Positions 33,301-43,574 are shown, counted from the first letter of the stretch. The stretch is DNA of 64,000 nt from Dunaliella salina (GCA_002284615.2 MU070221.1:17034-81033), one strand, 5' to 3'. Numbers and translations: made by a program. Notes: generated by a model from the letters alone, not told the origin.

Positions 33301-34262
33301 ACACTCTGTCTCCTTTTCCTTAAAAGCTATGGAAACGCTCTGTCTCCTTCTCCTTGCAGGCTCTGTCTTCTTTTCCTTGAACTCTAAGGGAACGCTCTTT
33401 CTCCTCTTCCTTTAAAGCTTTTCTTTGAACTTCAAATCATTGAGTCAATGCTATGGAGACGCTCTGTCTCCTTTTCCTTGAACACTCCGTCCCCTTTTCC
33501 TTGCACGCTCTGTCTCCTTTTTCTTGAACGCTATGGGAACTCTACTTTTCCTTGCGCACTCTGTCTCCTTCCTCAAACGCTACAGAAACAATCTGTCGCC
33601 TTTTCCTTGCACGCTGTCTCCTTTTCCTTGAACTTCATGGGTTCTGCTTCCCTTAATGCACGCAGCCTCTGGCTTGCGTATATTCCTCATTCCTTTAACG
33701 CCATGGGAATGCTGTGGGCAGTTTCTTTTGCCTTCATAGGCTCTGTTATCTTCTTTTTGTGTTTCAATTCTATTTTGTCACTCCAGTTGGCTGACAAAAC
33801 AGCCTCCAGGCTTGTATACTCCTTATGGGGCCATGATGTGTTGCCCGACACAAGGTTTGCTTGCTTATTTTAAATTTCAAGGGAATGATATGAGTCCTGC
33901 CAATAAGGTTCTTGCTCCAGAGATTTTTCAGGGTATTTTATGCTGCCATGCCGACTTGGTTCATGGCTTCCACAGCATTCGCACACATTCACCAGTTTCC
34001 TCCATGTCAGGTTTTTGTGTCAAGGATCTCATACCAGGAAAGCCCCATTTCAAATGCTTTCAGGCTTACCAGGAGTGGATCAGATCAGGGCTGCACACAT
34101 CTTCAGGTCAAGGAAATGAACATCCCAATGTGTACAGCAGCAGTGACAGAAGTGGACCGAGGGGGCCCGAATCTGGCAGGGACGACAATCCAGCAGCGGC
34201 AGCAGCAGCGGCATCAGCATCAGCGTCAGCAGCAGGAGCAGCAGCAGATGGGGACAACCTAG
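26994..34262 (+). CDS. Multi-exon gene, Gln/His-rich N-terminal part, function unknown
   Basis: Firm exons with agreeing phases: 29098-29183 (ends phase 0), 31317-31430 (114 nt, 0-0), 32014-32103 (90 nt, 0-0), 32957-33082 (126 nt, 0-0), 33787-33854 (ends phase 2), 33932-34010 (starts with one base) and 34107-34262 (ends TAG). Peptides include KERYLLLEALRAEMAEARGN, HLKKLLGSIEATQKHTTGNP, VLRLLSKLRNATDAASEGIA and a final Gln/His-rich stretch. Less certain upstream exons are about 27097-27535 (poly-His/poly-Gln, then LDEVLQRAKDFEQHTGMTSL) and 28650 to about 28760. A possible start is ATG at 26994. Introns hold LINE-2, LINE tails and minisatellites. The helical, low-complexity protein is not recognised; the 27-29 kb part could be a separate gene. 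Confidence 0.5.
27262..27352 (+). repeat. (CAT)n/(CAG)n tract, poly-His/poly-Gln
   Basis: A short CAT run followed by CAG and GAGCAG repeats. Read in the Gln frame it gives His5 then Gln-rich sequence; the poly-Ala and poly-Ser frames are alternatives of the same repeat. Confidence 0.9.
27625..27800 (+). mobile_element. LINE tail fragment (CPDTN lineage)
   Basis: It has GCTGTGTCCAGTGTAGG, GGTGAGACCCCTGGTAGCTT, TAATGCACACGGCCCCTGGC and CTTTTCTTTTTGG in the same order as in the LINE-4 tail. Confidence 0.7.
28222..28370. repeat. Minisatellite around AGGCTATTAATGCCTGGCAT
   Basis: Three to four units of roughly 50 bp, each with the near-palindrome GGC-ATTAAT-GCC. Confidence 0.75.
29265..29365 (+). 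mobile_element. LINE tail fragment (CPDTN lineage)
   Basis: It contains ACCTTTCTTTAATGCATGCG, then GCCTCAGGCCTGAGCAGG and a CTTTTC end, degenerate relative to other tails. Confidence 0.5.
29625..29695 (-). mobile_element. LINE tail fragment (CEDTRP lineage)
   Basis: GAAAAGAAAAGAAAAGAAAA followed by ACTACGTAGGCAGAGAAACT and ATCAATTAAGG, identical in order to the LINE-1 tail. Confidence 0.7.
29912..31300 (-). pseudogene. LINE-2: truncated LINE, CCHC and nuclease end
   Basis: Minus-strand remnant of the CPDTN lineage. The knuckle remains partly (CGDADNIDHILLRC), followed by NSTMSGMHTNRQ-like sequence, then SRPDAISVRP and HLVKLKSCHDTN. LINE-4 has VELKFC, so the Glu of the D...ExK site is replaced by Lys. 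Three frames must be combined, and the end of the domain (IGVAGTLYNEYTIKPLIHLD) is at about 30500-30660. The 3' UTR contains a 22-bp minisatellite. It lies antisense in the intron before exon 31317. Confidence 0.8.
29993..30322. repeat. 22-bp minisatellite, 15 units, derived from a LINE 3' UTR
   Basis: The unit GCATCACCAGAAGGCCCTCT + GA repeats at exactly 22-bp spacing from 29993 to the last unit at 30302; one extra undetermined base lies at 30188. Two units carry single-base variants. The unit corresponds to GCCTCACCAGAAGGCCCGC in the LINE-6 tail at about 62015. Confidence 0.95.
31395..31740 (+). repeat. Tandem duplication of an exon end, five diverged units
   Basis: GAGGCAACACC-like starts recur at about 31395, 31467, 31548, 31613 and 31697, alternating 65-84 bp, that is, a dimer of about 149 bp. 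The first unit is the end of exon 31317-31430 with its donor (CAGCCAGCTTAATGATG|GTACGC). Confidence 0.75.
32230..32335 (+). mobile_element. LINE tail fragment (CPDTN lineage)
   Basis: GAGGCCTCTGCTAGCTTGCT, GGGGACCTTCCCTTAATGCG, GTGGCCTCTGGCTTGCGTAG and a T/C-rich end follow in order. Confidence 0.75.
33095..33660. repeat. Pyrimidine-rich minisatellite (CTCTGTCTCCTTTTCCTTGAACG type)
   Basis: More than fifteen variants of GCTCTGTCTCCTTTTCCTTG separated by short linkers, in the intron between exons 32957-33082 and 33787-33854. A CPDTN-lineage tail piece (CCCTTAATGCACGCAGCCTC) follows at about 33650. Confidence 0.85.
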
Positions 34263-34624
34263 ACCAAGGGATCCTGCGGGCTATAGAGGCTACCTGGAAT
34301 GCAGGTATATGAGTGCAGTGGGAGAAAGTTTTCTGCATGCAGCACTGTACTTAAGTGAGAATGGCGATGTCACTGCTGGACACCTGCAATGGCACACCTT
34401 ATGCGCAATTTGAAGAGAAGAAACCAGGTCATTCAGCATTCGAAGGTTGGGTGGACGTACCTGTGCATCAAGGCAATAAATGACCTCAAGAGAGTGGATC
34501 TGGGTATTGGCAGGGATTCCTGTCTCTGAAAAGAGCTCTGATACATACTGTGAATGGACCCATGCTTTTACCATCGTCCCTGTGCGCTTTGCCATGCATC
34601 AGACGTACATGAATTTAATCGTGT

Positions 34625-34690
34625 GCCAATGTGTCTCCTTTTCCTTAATTGGTGTAGGGAGAGTTTCTCTGCCTATGTGACTTTTGTTTC
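34625..34690 (+). mobile_element. LINE tail fragment (CEDTRP lineage)
   Basis: GCCAATGTGTCTCCTTTTCC, TTAATTGGTGTAGGGAGAG, TTTCTCTGCCTATGTG and an end without an extended tail. Confidence 0.65.
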
Positions 34691-35467
34691 TGAATCGTGA
34701 ATGTCATTGACGCCAGCCTATGTGGTGGAACTGAGCATATGCATGTGTGAGCAGGTGCTACTAACTTTTCAAAAGGCGTGCATCCTATTCATGGTTTGCA
34801 TGCCATGCATTTTCTTATCTATCATATCTGACATTGTTCTACTTCCTTTTCACATTGAAGCATGCAAAGGGATTCAGGGTCACAGGGTTACAGGGTTACA
34901 GGGAGAAACAAAGACCTTCAGTCAATGAACGCGTGACTGCTAGCCTATTAATAAAAACACAATTGTATGAAGAAAGAAAAGGTTTGTTTGGCAAAAAGAT
35001 TCAGCGCCAGAAACAGCAATTGCACCAGAAATAGCATTTGCGCGCACCCTGATACCCGATGTGCTGCATGTCTGTGCGGGTGCAAATGAGTTCATTGCAC
35101 GTGTTTACTGCATGGGCACAGCGATCATCATTACTATGATAGGCATCTTCTTGTCTAAATGGCAAATTGTCTGTTTGTGCTTCACAGCTATCCTTATTTG
35201 GTTACAACATGCCCAAGGGTAAAGCTATGTCCCATTTGAGGGACTCTGCTAAAGAAAGAAAAAGCTCCTGAGAAGAAATGCTGACAGGCAGGCGCGAGGA
35301 CACAAACCGAACACAGTCGCCTCCTCCCCTGAGAGGGCATGCTAGTGGAGAGATGCAGTGCCCAGCCCTAGGTATCTACCTCAATGAATGTTAGGAGGAG
35401 CATTCTCACTGCCAACAGACTTTTTACAAACTTTTTTTATCATGATTTCTTTTTGAATATGCTTCAC
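34691..35467. other. No gene seen
   Basis: No exon with agreeing splice sites was found in this spacer. Confidence 0.4.
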
Positions 35468-36657
35468 AGTTTCCTCCTTTTTGCGCATACCATCCGGCCT
35501 GCCCAAACCCCGGATCACCACCAACACCACTAGCGACACAACCTCAGGCACAGGAGCGAATGCTGCCACAGAACACTCTGCAGATGCACCCTTGCACTCC
35601 CCTGACGGCAGGCCTGCAGAGGCTGTCCCTCATTCAATCCAACCAGCCACAACGACAGCTGAGGCCACCCACAGGCAAATGCCACACCCTGCTCCAGCCC
35701 CCCGCCCCCACCCAATCTTGACCACCCCCTCAAACTGGCAGCTTCCCCTTGCACCCTTCCCTCTGAAATTCCCCACTGGTCCCACATCAGCCCCAGCAGC
35801 ACCAGCCCCATCCGGCGGAACGCCCACCACCAAGTCCCCAGCCACACCTGATGTGCAGCAGAGGGAAGCCAACGATGCCAATGATGCGCAAGATGGTCCA
35901 GGTGCACCAGCAGGGCCGCCAGAAATGGCTGCAAACCACATGCACAATCCCAGCTCTCCACCATGGCTGTCAGGACCCTCTGTGCAGCTGACCGTGCCCC
36001 CCTCCACTCTGGGGCCTTTTGCGTACTCTGACAAAGTCGAGCCACCTAAGACATGGAAGGACCTGCTGCCTTCTGATCCGTGGCCTCTCTCTTTACGTAA
36101 AAATTACTTGCCCCCCGTTGTCAGTGGTAACAGCAGCGGCAGCACCAGCAGTCACAGCGGTAATCCAAGCTTTGATGGTGGCAGTGGGGGTGATCAAAAT
36201 GACGGTGGTGGCAGCGATGGTGGTGGTCAAGGCGGAGGGAGGGGTGATGGAGGGGGCGGTGAAAGTGATGATGGGGGTGGATGGAGGAGCAGACACTCCA
36301 TGCTGCAAGCGCTGGGTTGGTCTGCGTTTGCTGCTGTCTTGGCAGGAGGTGCTTACAAGCTGGCTCAGGAGGTGGTCAGCAGCAAGCAGCAGCAGCAGGA
36401 GCAACTGCCTCCTCCCACAGAAAGCGGTGCGGGAGCAACTGGTATGGGACCAGGCCAGCAGCCAGTGGAGCTTGCAAGCCTGCTGGCAAGGGCAAAGGCA
36501 GCCAACACCACCACACCTGGGAGTGTGCCGTTGGAGTTTGGTCTAGGAGATCAAAAAGAGCAGCAGCAGGAGCAGGAGCAAGAGGGCGAGGCAACCTTAC
36601 ATCCACAGCAGGCGAGAGATGGAGAGCAGGCGCCTGCTGGCAGTGTGCGACTGGATG
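35468..36657 (+). CDS. Large Pro/Ser/Thr-rich exon with one hydrophobic segment
   Basis: An acceptor (TTCACAG) precedes about 1.2 kb of open frame. The product is Thr/Ala/Pro-rich for about 200 residues (with LSGPSVQLTVPPSTLGPFAY and WKDLLPSDPWPLSL). A Gly/Asp-rich linker, one hydrophobic stretch (ALGWSAFAAVLAGGAYKLAQ) and a Gln-rich tail ending SVRLDE follow. The last exon base is taken at a GAG|GTGTGC donor, phase 0, because this junction is then duplicated downstream. If the hydrophobic stretch spans a membrane, the Pro-rich part could be extracytoplasmic (inference). Exon 40543 starts in the same phase, so the exons at 40543-42722 may belong to the same gene. Not recognised as a family. 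Confidence 0.5.
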
Positions 36658-37000
36658 AGGTGTGCGCTGAGAATGAAGAGAAAATGGGCAGCTGCTTTTT
36701 GGGAACAGGTACCTGCTGGCAGGGTGCAAAAGTGTGCAACAGGATGAGGTGTGTGCTGAGAAAAATGAGGAAATGGGCAGCTGCCTTATTGGAGCAGACG
36801 GTGTGCAACTGGATGAGGTGTGCGCTGAGAATGAGGAGAGAATGGACAGGTACTTTTTTGGAGCAGGCACCTGCAGGAAGTGTACAACAGGATGAGGTGT
36901 GCAGGTACCTGCTGACAGGGTGCAAAAGTGTACAACAAGATGAGGTGTGCGCTGAGAATGAGGAGAAAGTGGGCAGCTGCTCTTTTGGAAGCGGCAAAAT
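36640..37000 (+). repeat. Tandem repeat containing an exon end and donor site
   Basis: GATGAGGTGTGYGCTGAGAA-like units begin near 36653, 36743, 36812, 36891 and 36939 (spacings 90, 69, 79, 48), each with variants of GGGCAGCTGC and GCACCTGCTGGCAG. The frame stays open through all of them to 37055. Confidence 0.75.
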
Positions 37001-37149
37001 GAAGCAAAGTAAATTCTATGCTGTGCAGCAGCCAGCGTGCATTGAGCGTGCGTAGACCCAACAGCCAGCACTGTAACTGAGAGTGAGTCTCACCGGTCCA
37101 GACCAAGAGAAAGAGAAGCACAGAAGAAGTGAGGTGAAGGGGTCCTGCA

Positions 37150-37350
37150 ACAAGATGCACCCTGCTGTTAAGGGACATGCATTAGAGTGGATGCTTTGCC
37201 TTTTAGAGCAAATGTGTGGGACGTGTATTAGAGTGGATTTGTGGGACATGTGTAGAGTGGATTCTTTGCCTTTTAGAGCAAATGTGTCATTTGCCTTTCA
37301 ACGCAAATGTGTCATGCATTAGAGTGGATGCTTTGCCTTTTAGAGCAGAC
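37150..37350. repeat. Minisatellite (ATTAGAGTGGATGCTTTGCC type)
   Basis: Irregular repeats of GTGGATGCTTTGCCTTTTAG and GCAAATGTGT blocks. Confidence 0.75.
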
Positions 37351-38491
37351 CTTTCTTTTTTTGCTGATTATGGTGCGGATGATCAGGCGCGGCGCAGGGA
37401 TGATGAATAAAAAGCAGGTCATACTATGGCCATGAGCCAACATCAAGTGCTGCAAGCTAGATGAATCCTTTGGTCTCAAACAAGTTTGCCCACTATGATA
37501 TGGATGCCCAGGCACGGCTCAGGGATGACGTGATGAACGACCTGGTGCAGTGGGAAGCGCCAGGCACTGAGGCGACCCAATCACACGTGACAGGATCTGG
37601 CCTGCATCCCATCCAGGTGCGCGTCCCATCTGGTGTGCATGACATCAGGGTAAACCAGGGTTGCCTAGTTCGAGAACTTTGAACTGTTTGAGAACTCGAA
37701 CTTTTTCAAACTGTTCGTGAACTTTAAATTGTCAGTTTGAGGAACCTTATGCCCTCTGCCAAAAATGGACCCTTGACATCCCCTGAACACCCCCTTGACA
37801 CCAGCTTGACAACCCCCTTACAGCCCTTACACCCCCCCAGACTGACAGAAATAAGTCCCTTGTCTTTCCCCATCATCATTTATGCAAAAGGGGCTGAGGG
37901 GGAGAGGGGGTATACCTGGTGCATTGTGCGCATTATGTGCATCTGGTCTCCATCCCATCAAGGATGTGTGACAGGGTCTGATCAGAGTCTGCATCTCATC
38001 AGGGTGTGTGTCCCATCTGATCTGCATGCCATCAGGGTGAATCCGGTCCATTTCGTGTGTATGGTGCATCCTGTCTGCGTCCCCAAAAAAAGCGTGTCCC
38101 ATCCAATCTGCATGCCATTCAGGTGCATGTGGTGCATTTTGTGCAATAGGGGTGCATCATCTCATCAGGGCGCATGACAGGATTTGGTCCAATTGCCATC
38201 AGGGTCCGCTTCGTACCTGGTCTGCATGCCACAAGCTTGCAATCAGTTCATTTTTGCATGTGGTGCATCTGGTCTGCATCCCTTCAGGATGTGTGACAGG
38301 ATCTCAGGGTCTGCCTCCCATCCCATCAGGGTGCCTGGCCCATCTACTCTGCATGCCATCAGGGTGCACCTGGTACCTTCTGTGCATTTGGGGTACACCA
38401 TCTCATCAGGGTGCGTGACAGGATCTGGTGTGCATGCCATCAGGAAGCATGTTTCATCCAGTCTGCTTGCCATCAGGGTGCATCGACTCAG

Positions 38492-38586
38492 GGAAACCAC
38501 TTCTGCTAGACGCATCTTTGAGCGCACGATTGCAGCCTTCGAGCGCTTGGTGCAGGGCCTCATTGAACAGATATCTGTTGCATTTT
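38492..38586 (+). CDS. Candidate exon embedded in the minisatellite
   Basis: Within the repeat array, 95 bases are unrelated to the repeat unit and are bounded by an AG (CGACTCAG) and a consensus GTAAGT donor. Read with one leading base they encode ETTSARRIFERTIAAFERLV and QGLIEQISVAF, a strongly helical peptide. Phases (starts after two bases, ends with one) do not directly match the exons ending at 36657 and starting at 40543, so further exons would be needed. Confidence 0.35.
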
Positions 38587-38700
38587 GTAAGTTGGGGTGC
38601 ATCATCCCATTAGGGTGAATGACAAGATCTGGTCTGCATTCCATCAGGGTGTATGTCCCATCTGGTCTGCATCCCATCAAGGTGCATCTGGTGCATTTCA

Positions 38701-38890
38701 AGGGATCGGCATATAGCGCTATATGGGCCAAACCTATAGCGCTATTTAGCGATTTAGCGCTATGTTAAATACAGCGCTATACCGACCTATAGATCGGCAT
38801 ATAGCGCTGTATCCCAAAAGTATATAGCGCGCTATAACGCTATATAGCGCTATATGCTATAAAGCGCTAAATGCCAACGCAGATCCCTAT
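38701..38890. mobile_element. hAT-like MITE, 190 bp, in the minisatellite
   Basis: The ends AGGGATCGGCAT and (inverted) ATAGGGATCTGC are flanked by a perfect 8-bp repeat GCATTTCA (38693-38700, 38891-38898). The interior is a cluster of TATAGCGCTATA palindromes. The same minisatellite segment without the insertion is present at about 39080-39110 (GGTGCATTTCATGCATCCG), so the empty site is visible. Confidence 0.85.
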
Positions 38891-40009
38891 GCATTTCATG
38901 CGTCCGTTGCATCTGGCCTGCATCCCGAGAGGAAGTGTGTCCCATCAGGTCTGCTTGCCTCCATGGTGCATCTGTTGCATTCTGTAAGCTGGGGTGCATC
39001 ACCTCATAAGGGTGCGTGACAAGATCTGGGCTGCATTCCATCAGAGGGTGTGTCCCATCTGGTCTGCATCCCATCAAGGTGCATCTGGTGCATTTCATGC
39101 ATCCGTTGCATCTGGTCTGCATCCCGAAAGGAAGTGTGTCCCGTCCAGTCTGCATCCCGAAGGTGCATCTGGGCATTTTGTGTATTTGGGGTGCATCATC
39201 CGTTGCATCTGGTCTGCATCACGAAAGGAAGTGTGTCCCGTCCTGTTTGCATCCCAAGGTGCATCTGGCGCATTTTGTGCATTTGGGGTGCATCATCTCA
39301 TCAGCGCGTGCGACAGGATCTGGTTGGCATCGCACTACAAAAGCGTTTCCTGTCCAGTCTGCATCCCACCAAAGTGCATCTGGCGCATTTTGTGCATTTG
39401 GGGTGCATCATGTCATCAGCGCGTGCGACAGGATATGGTTGGCATCGCACTACAAAAGCGTTTCCTGTCCAGTCTGCATCCCACCAAAGTGCATCTGGCG
39501 CATTTTGTGCATTTGGGGTGCATCATCTCAGCAGCACGTGCGACAGGATCTGGTTGGCATCCTATCACAAAAGCGTGTCCCGTCTGGTCTGCATGTTACC
39601 AGGGAGCCTTTGGTGCATTTCATGCAGTTGAGGTGCACCTCATCAGGGTGCTTGACAGAATCTGGTCTGTGATGCATTCAGAAGGAATGCACGTGACAGG
39701 AATTAAAACAAAATGCATGTGACAGGATCTTGTCTACATCCCATGAAAATGCATGGCTGCGCAGCTCGCATTTTGTTTGAATGAACATAATGCCAAGCTT
39801 GCACTGCAGCGGGGGGCATCGCCAGCTACTTGATGGAAATAAAAGAAGATGGCTCAATTCCATCAGGGTATTGCTGGCCTTTTGTAAAGCATACTTGTGT
39901 CAAGACACGTGACAGGCATTGCGATTTGTACCAGCTCGCTCACTTTTTCTTTCCTGAGTGCCGTCTATGTTCTACTGACATTTGCTGCAATTTGCTGCCA
40001 TTTGGGCCG

Positions 40010-40215
40010 ACATCTGTTTGATTGCCATTTGCTGCCACGCGCTGCCATGTGGGTCGTCATCTTTTTGACTACCATTTGATGCCATTTGATGCCATGCTGG
40101 TTGCTATCTGTTTGACTACCATTTGATGCCATTTGATGCCATGTGGGCTGTCATCTGCTACTGCCATTTACTGCCATCTGAGTCGCCATCTGTTTGACTG
40201 CCATTTGCTGCCATT
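40010..40215. repeat. Minisatellite (TGCCATTTGATGCCATTTG type)
   Basis: Units of about 60 bp built from GCCATTTGMTGCCA and ATCTGTTTGACTACC are repeated three to four times. Confidence 0.8.
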
Positions 40216-40424
40216 GGTACCATTTGGGTAGAGGAAAGGCACCCTTTTCTGATCTGTAGAACTGCACATGCATCCAAGCTGACAGAAGCTTTGATTGTGC
40301 TTCAGCTTCTTCAAAAAGAGATACAGGCATTTCTTGCTCCTGCTATTTAGCGTACAGCGATGTTAGCAGGATTATGTAAGCATGATTGCAGGGCTTGTGA
40401 GACTGAACCACGCCCACCCCTTCC

Positions 40425-40515
40425 TTGGTGAGGCCCCTGCTAGCTTGCTAGTAAGGGGACCTTCCCTTCATGCACACTGCCTCTGGCCTGCGCAGACTCT
40501 TCTTTTCTTTTACCC
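40425..40515 (+). mobile_element. LINE tail fragment (CPDTN lineage)
   Basis: GTGAGGCCCCTGCTAGCTTG, GGGGACCTTCCCTTCATGCA, CTGGCCTGCGCAGACTC and a TTCTTTTCTTTT end. Confidence 0.75.
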
Positions 40516-40542
40516 TCTGTTACCCAACTTCAATCTCCACAG

Positions 40543-42722
40543 GCCATCCGTCTCACCATAGAGGATGGCTTTGATGCAGCAGGTGGCATCATCGTGTCTT
40601 CTTGGGATGCAGCTGGCAAGGCTGCAAGTGGTATGAGTCAAAGGTGCGTGCAGCGCTGTCCAGAAGACTGCTGTGATTGTTTGCTGTGGCTTTTGATCTT
40701 GATTTACTGAACGTTTCAAGGGCGCCAGTAAAAAAGCTGTGTAAGTGCAAAGGTGATTGCTTATGCTATGAAGTGTTTAGTCAAGTCGGATTAAAGGACT
40801 TACTTTTCAATTCAAATTGAGCTAGTACGAATTACCTGAGCTTGAATGAACATTCCTTGTTTTGCTAGCAGAACTACCCTGAGATGAATTCTTGTTTCCA
40901 GTAATGCTGTTGTGTTCCAAAATTCTAGCACATCACAACAGCATCACATCACAACATCATCACACCACAAAAGCATCACATCAGAAGAGTATCACATCAC
41001 AACAGCATAACACCAGCATCACATCACACCAGCATCACATCACACCAGCATCATATCACACCAGCATCACATCACAACAGCATCACGATCACAACAGCAT
41101 CACATTAGCGTCACATCACAATAGCATCACATCACAACAGCATCTCATCACATCACAACAGCATCACACCAGCATCACATCACAACAGCATCACACCAGC
41201 GTCATATCACAACAGCATCACATCACAAAAGCATCACACCACAACAGCATGACACCTGCATCATGACAGCATTGCACGTGAGGTGCAGACACCTATCATT
41301 GCTCTTTGAACTTTACTCAATGCTTAACCTTGCTAATGTAACACCTGCTGCTGTCGGCTGCCTGATTGCCTTGCCTGCATGTACGTTTACATTTTGCGAC
41401 CTCCTTTTGGAAACAGAAAACATGACAAACATGAATGCATGTGTGCATATGTGCATATGTGTAAGATTCTGCAAGAAGTAAATGGGCAAGGAAAGCTTTG
41501 ACCCTTCTAATAACTGGTGTCCCTGCTCTCGCTCAAAGCCTGAACCTGGTGGGTTGTTGATGGTTGGTGATCAGATCTGGAAAAGCCTGGTGCTGTTGCA
41601 ATATGCATGCAATGTGTACTATAGTCAACGCCTGTCGGCCAAGCTTTCACGGACTTTAGTGTTTCTTTCCTTATATCGACTTCCCAGGCTGTCTGCCCGT
41701 CCTGCACTTCCTGCCTCCTAAGACTCTCTTTCCCTTACATTTGATGATTGCTTTCCCAGGTTTTCCCCCCAAACATTCCCTTCCCGGGCTTCCTGTTCCC
41801 TTTTGTCGCCCTTCCATGCTTTTTACCCTTTCTCTGCCTTTACAGGCTCTCTGCGCGAGCCCCAGGCGCTGGGCCATCATCACATCCACGGGCCGCCACT
41901 ACCTATGTCATCCCTTTGGATCAGCTGGTTGGCGACAAGCCTCCCTCTCCTTCACCTGATGCTGATGTCAATGCAGCAGCTCATATCAGCCCCTCCACGC
42001 CACCACAGCCTGCAGCCTCCATCCAGGTCACTGCGCTGCTGCCCGCAACACACAAGCGCACTCAGGGACCCCCCAGCCGTCACCAGCTTGCTCTGCTTTT
42101 TGGATCAGCCGGTTTGGTGCTAGCAGCGGGTGGGCTTGTTTTGGGCAGCCCCAGGCTGCTCCCATTTTCGTCCCTATCCCTTCTCTCCACCCGTACCCAG
42201 CCCCGTGACGATGACCAACAACAAGAGGTCACACATTTTGCAAGTCCACACAATGTGCTGGAGTCTGATGGAGAGAGTAGCGGCACCAGCAGCATTAGCA
42301 TAGTGAATGCAAGCAGGAGCTCGTTTACAGGTGTAGAGGAGTCACAGCCTGCACACTTGCCTTTGGCGCAGCACCAGAATGCTCTGAGTCAGCATGGCAG
42401 GGCAATGTCAAGGGGGCCAGCTTTGCCACAGACCAGAGCAGCAACAGGGGAAGCAGCAGCAGCAACAGCAGCGAGGTTTTGCCCCCCACAGAGCAGCAGT
42501 GAGGCCTCCATCCACAAAGAGCAGCATCAAAGAGCAGACCTATTGCTTCAGCATGGGGCCACATTCCACCAGGGCTTGTTTGGGCAGGACAAAACTCCAG
42601 TGCAAAGCTCACAAGAGCAAGGTGGTGCTGAAAATAGTGTACACTTCGTGGGCACCCATCAAGCGGCGCCAGCAGGGCCAGCAGAAGAGGCAGCAGTGAG
42701 GGTGGGGGAGGAACAAGTTTGA
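40543..42722 (+). CDS. Two-exon gene end, Pro/Ser-rich with one hydrophobic segment
   Basis: Exon 40543-40643 (acceptor CTCCACAG, starts phase 0, ends with two codon bases) reads AIRLTIEDGFDAAGGIIVSS, WDAAGKAASGMSQ. Exon 41846-42722 (acceptor GCCTTTACAG) starts with one base, completing an Arg codon, and stays open to a TGA. The peptide continues LSARAPGAGPSSH, IPLDQLVGDKPP, a Pro/Ala region, one hydrophobic stretch (LALLFGSAGLVLAAGGLVLG), then a Ser/Gln/Ala-rich tail. Phase agrees across the 1.2-kb intron. The layout (Pro-rich, single hydrophobic helix, Gln-rich tail) parallels the exon at 35468. No known family was recognised. Confidence 0.5.
40925..41262. repeat. CATCACATCACAACAG minisatellite
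   Basis: Some twenty short variants of ATCACAACAGC/ATCACACCAGC run in tandem within the intron 40644-41845. Confidence 0.95.
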
Positions 42723-43090
42723 AAATGGGCATGGGGCTACATTTCACCAGGGATTGTTTGGGCAGGAAAAACTCCAGTGCAAAGCTCACAAGAAGAGCAA
42801 AGTGGTTGTGAAAAGAGTGGTCAGTTCATTGACGCCCCTCAGAGGGCACCAGCAGGGCCAGCAGAAGAGGAACAAGGTGAAAGTGGAAGCAGGAGGTGTT
42901 CGGCGCAGAAAAGTTGTGTAAGCCATTTCAGAGGGCACCAGTAGAGCCTGCGGAAGGGGCAGCAGTAGGAGGTGGAGATGGAAAGGTCTGAACAGGGAAG
43001 GCAAAAGCATACGGTGGTGCAGGAGAGAATGCACAGATCGTGAGCAGGCATCAGAGGGCACAAGCAGGGCCAGCAGGAGAGGCAGCAGTA
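42553..43090 (+). repeat. Tandem repeat of about 185 bp overlapping the gene's 3' end
   Basis: CATGGGGCYACATTYCACCA starts near 42553 and 42731, with shorter partial units after that (GAGGGCACCAGCAGGGCCAG). The first unit is coding, the next lies beyond the stop codon, so the terminal exon has been duplicated into its 3' flank. Confidence 0.75.
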
Positions 43091-43096
43091 GGAGTT

Positions 43097-43097
<1 letters not shown>

Positions 43098-43187
<90 letters not shown>
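43098..43187. repeat. (GA)n microsatellite
   Basis: About 90 bases of AG; the Arg-Glu and Leu-Ser frames are not coding. Confidence 0.97.
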
Positions 43188-43189
<2 letters not shown>

Positions 43190-43574
43190 CGAAAAGGGAA
43201 GGAGGCATCAGCAGGAGTTGAAGATGGAGAGATTTGAAAAGGGAAGGCAAATGAATTTTTTTTATGCAATGCACTGCATGGGCGCAGGAGTACACTCGCT
43301 GCTCCAGTTGCCTCTGACTTCCTGACCAGGTTGGCAAGGTTTTCTGAAGTGTGCTTGGCACCTGCATTGTTGCCTATGCTCTGCTAATAGCTCAAAAGCA
43401 GCAGAATGCCCACAGAAGACCTTATTATAGCTGTCAGGTGACCATGTTAGCCTAAAGGGGTTGGAAAGTCTCTCCACAGTTTTCTCTCAAACCTTCTGTC
43501 TCTCTTTCTATCACACATGAAAACTGAATTTGACCATAATCAGTGCAAATACAAAGAGGGCCTCAAAAACAATA

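Larger units (their letters stand above)
37560..39740. repeat. Large minisatellite of CATCAGGGTGCATCTGGTGC units
   Basis: About 2.2 kb of variants of CATCCCATCAGGGTGCATCT and GGTGCATTTTGTGCATTTGG. Around 39290-39550 a higher-order unit of about 119 bp is repeated with few changes. All three forward frames stay open for about 580 bases there (39050-39631) because the unit lacks stops in any frame; I regard these frames as non-coding. Confidence 0.9.

Noticed and set aside
33812..34312. Single long exon reading LYTPYGAMMCCPTQG and the poly-Ala frame
   Set aside because: Splitting into 33787-33854, 33932-34010 and 34107-34262 gives agreeing phases with the upstream exons; the long frame does not.
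37657..37745. Another hAT end (CAGGGTTGCCTAGTTCGAGAAC)
   Set aside because: No inverted partner or target duplication was found downstream.
39016..39722. Cys/His-rich proteins of about 200 residues in the minisatellite
   Set aside because: All three forward frames are equally open because the repeat unit lacks stops; there are no splice sites or composition to favour one.
43040..43325. Arg-Glu and Leu-Ser repeat proteins
   Set aside because: They are translations of a pure GA array.
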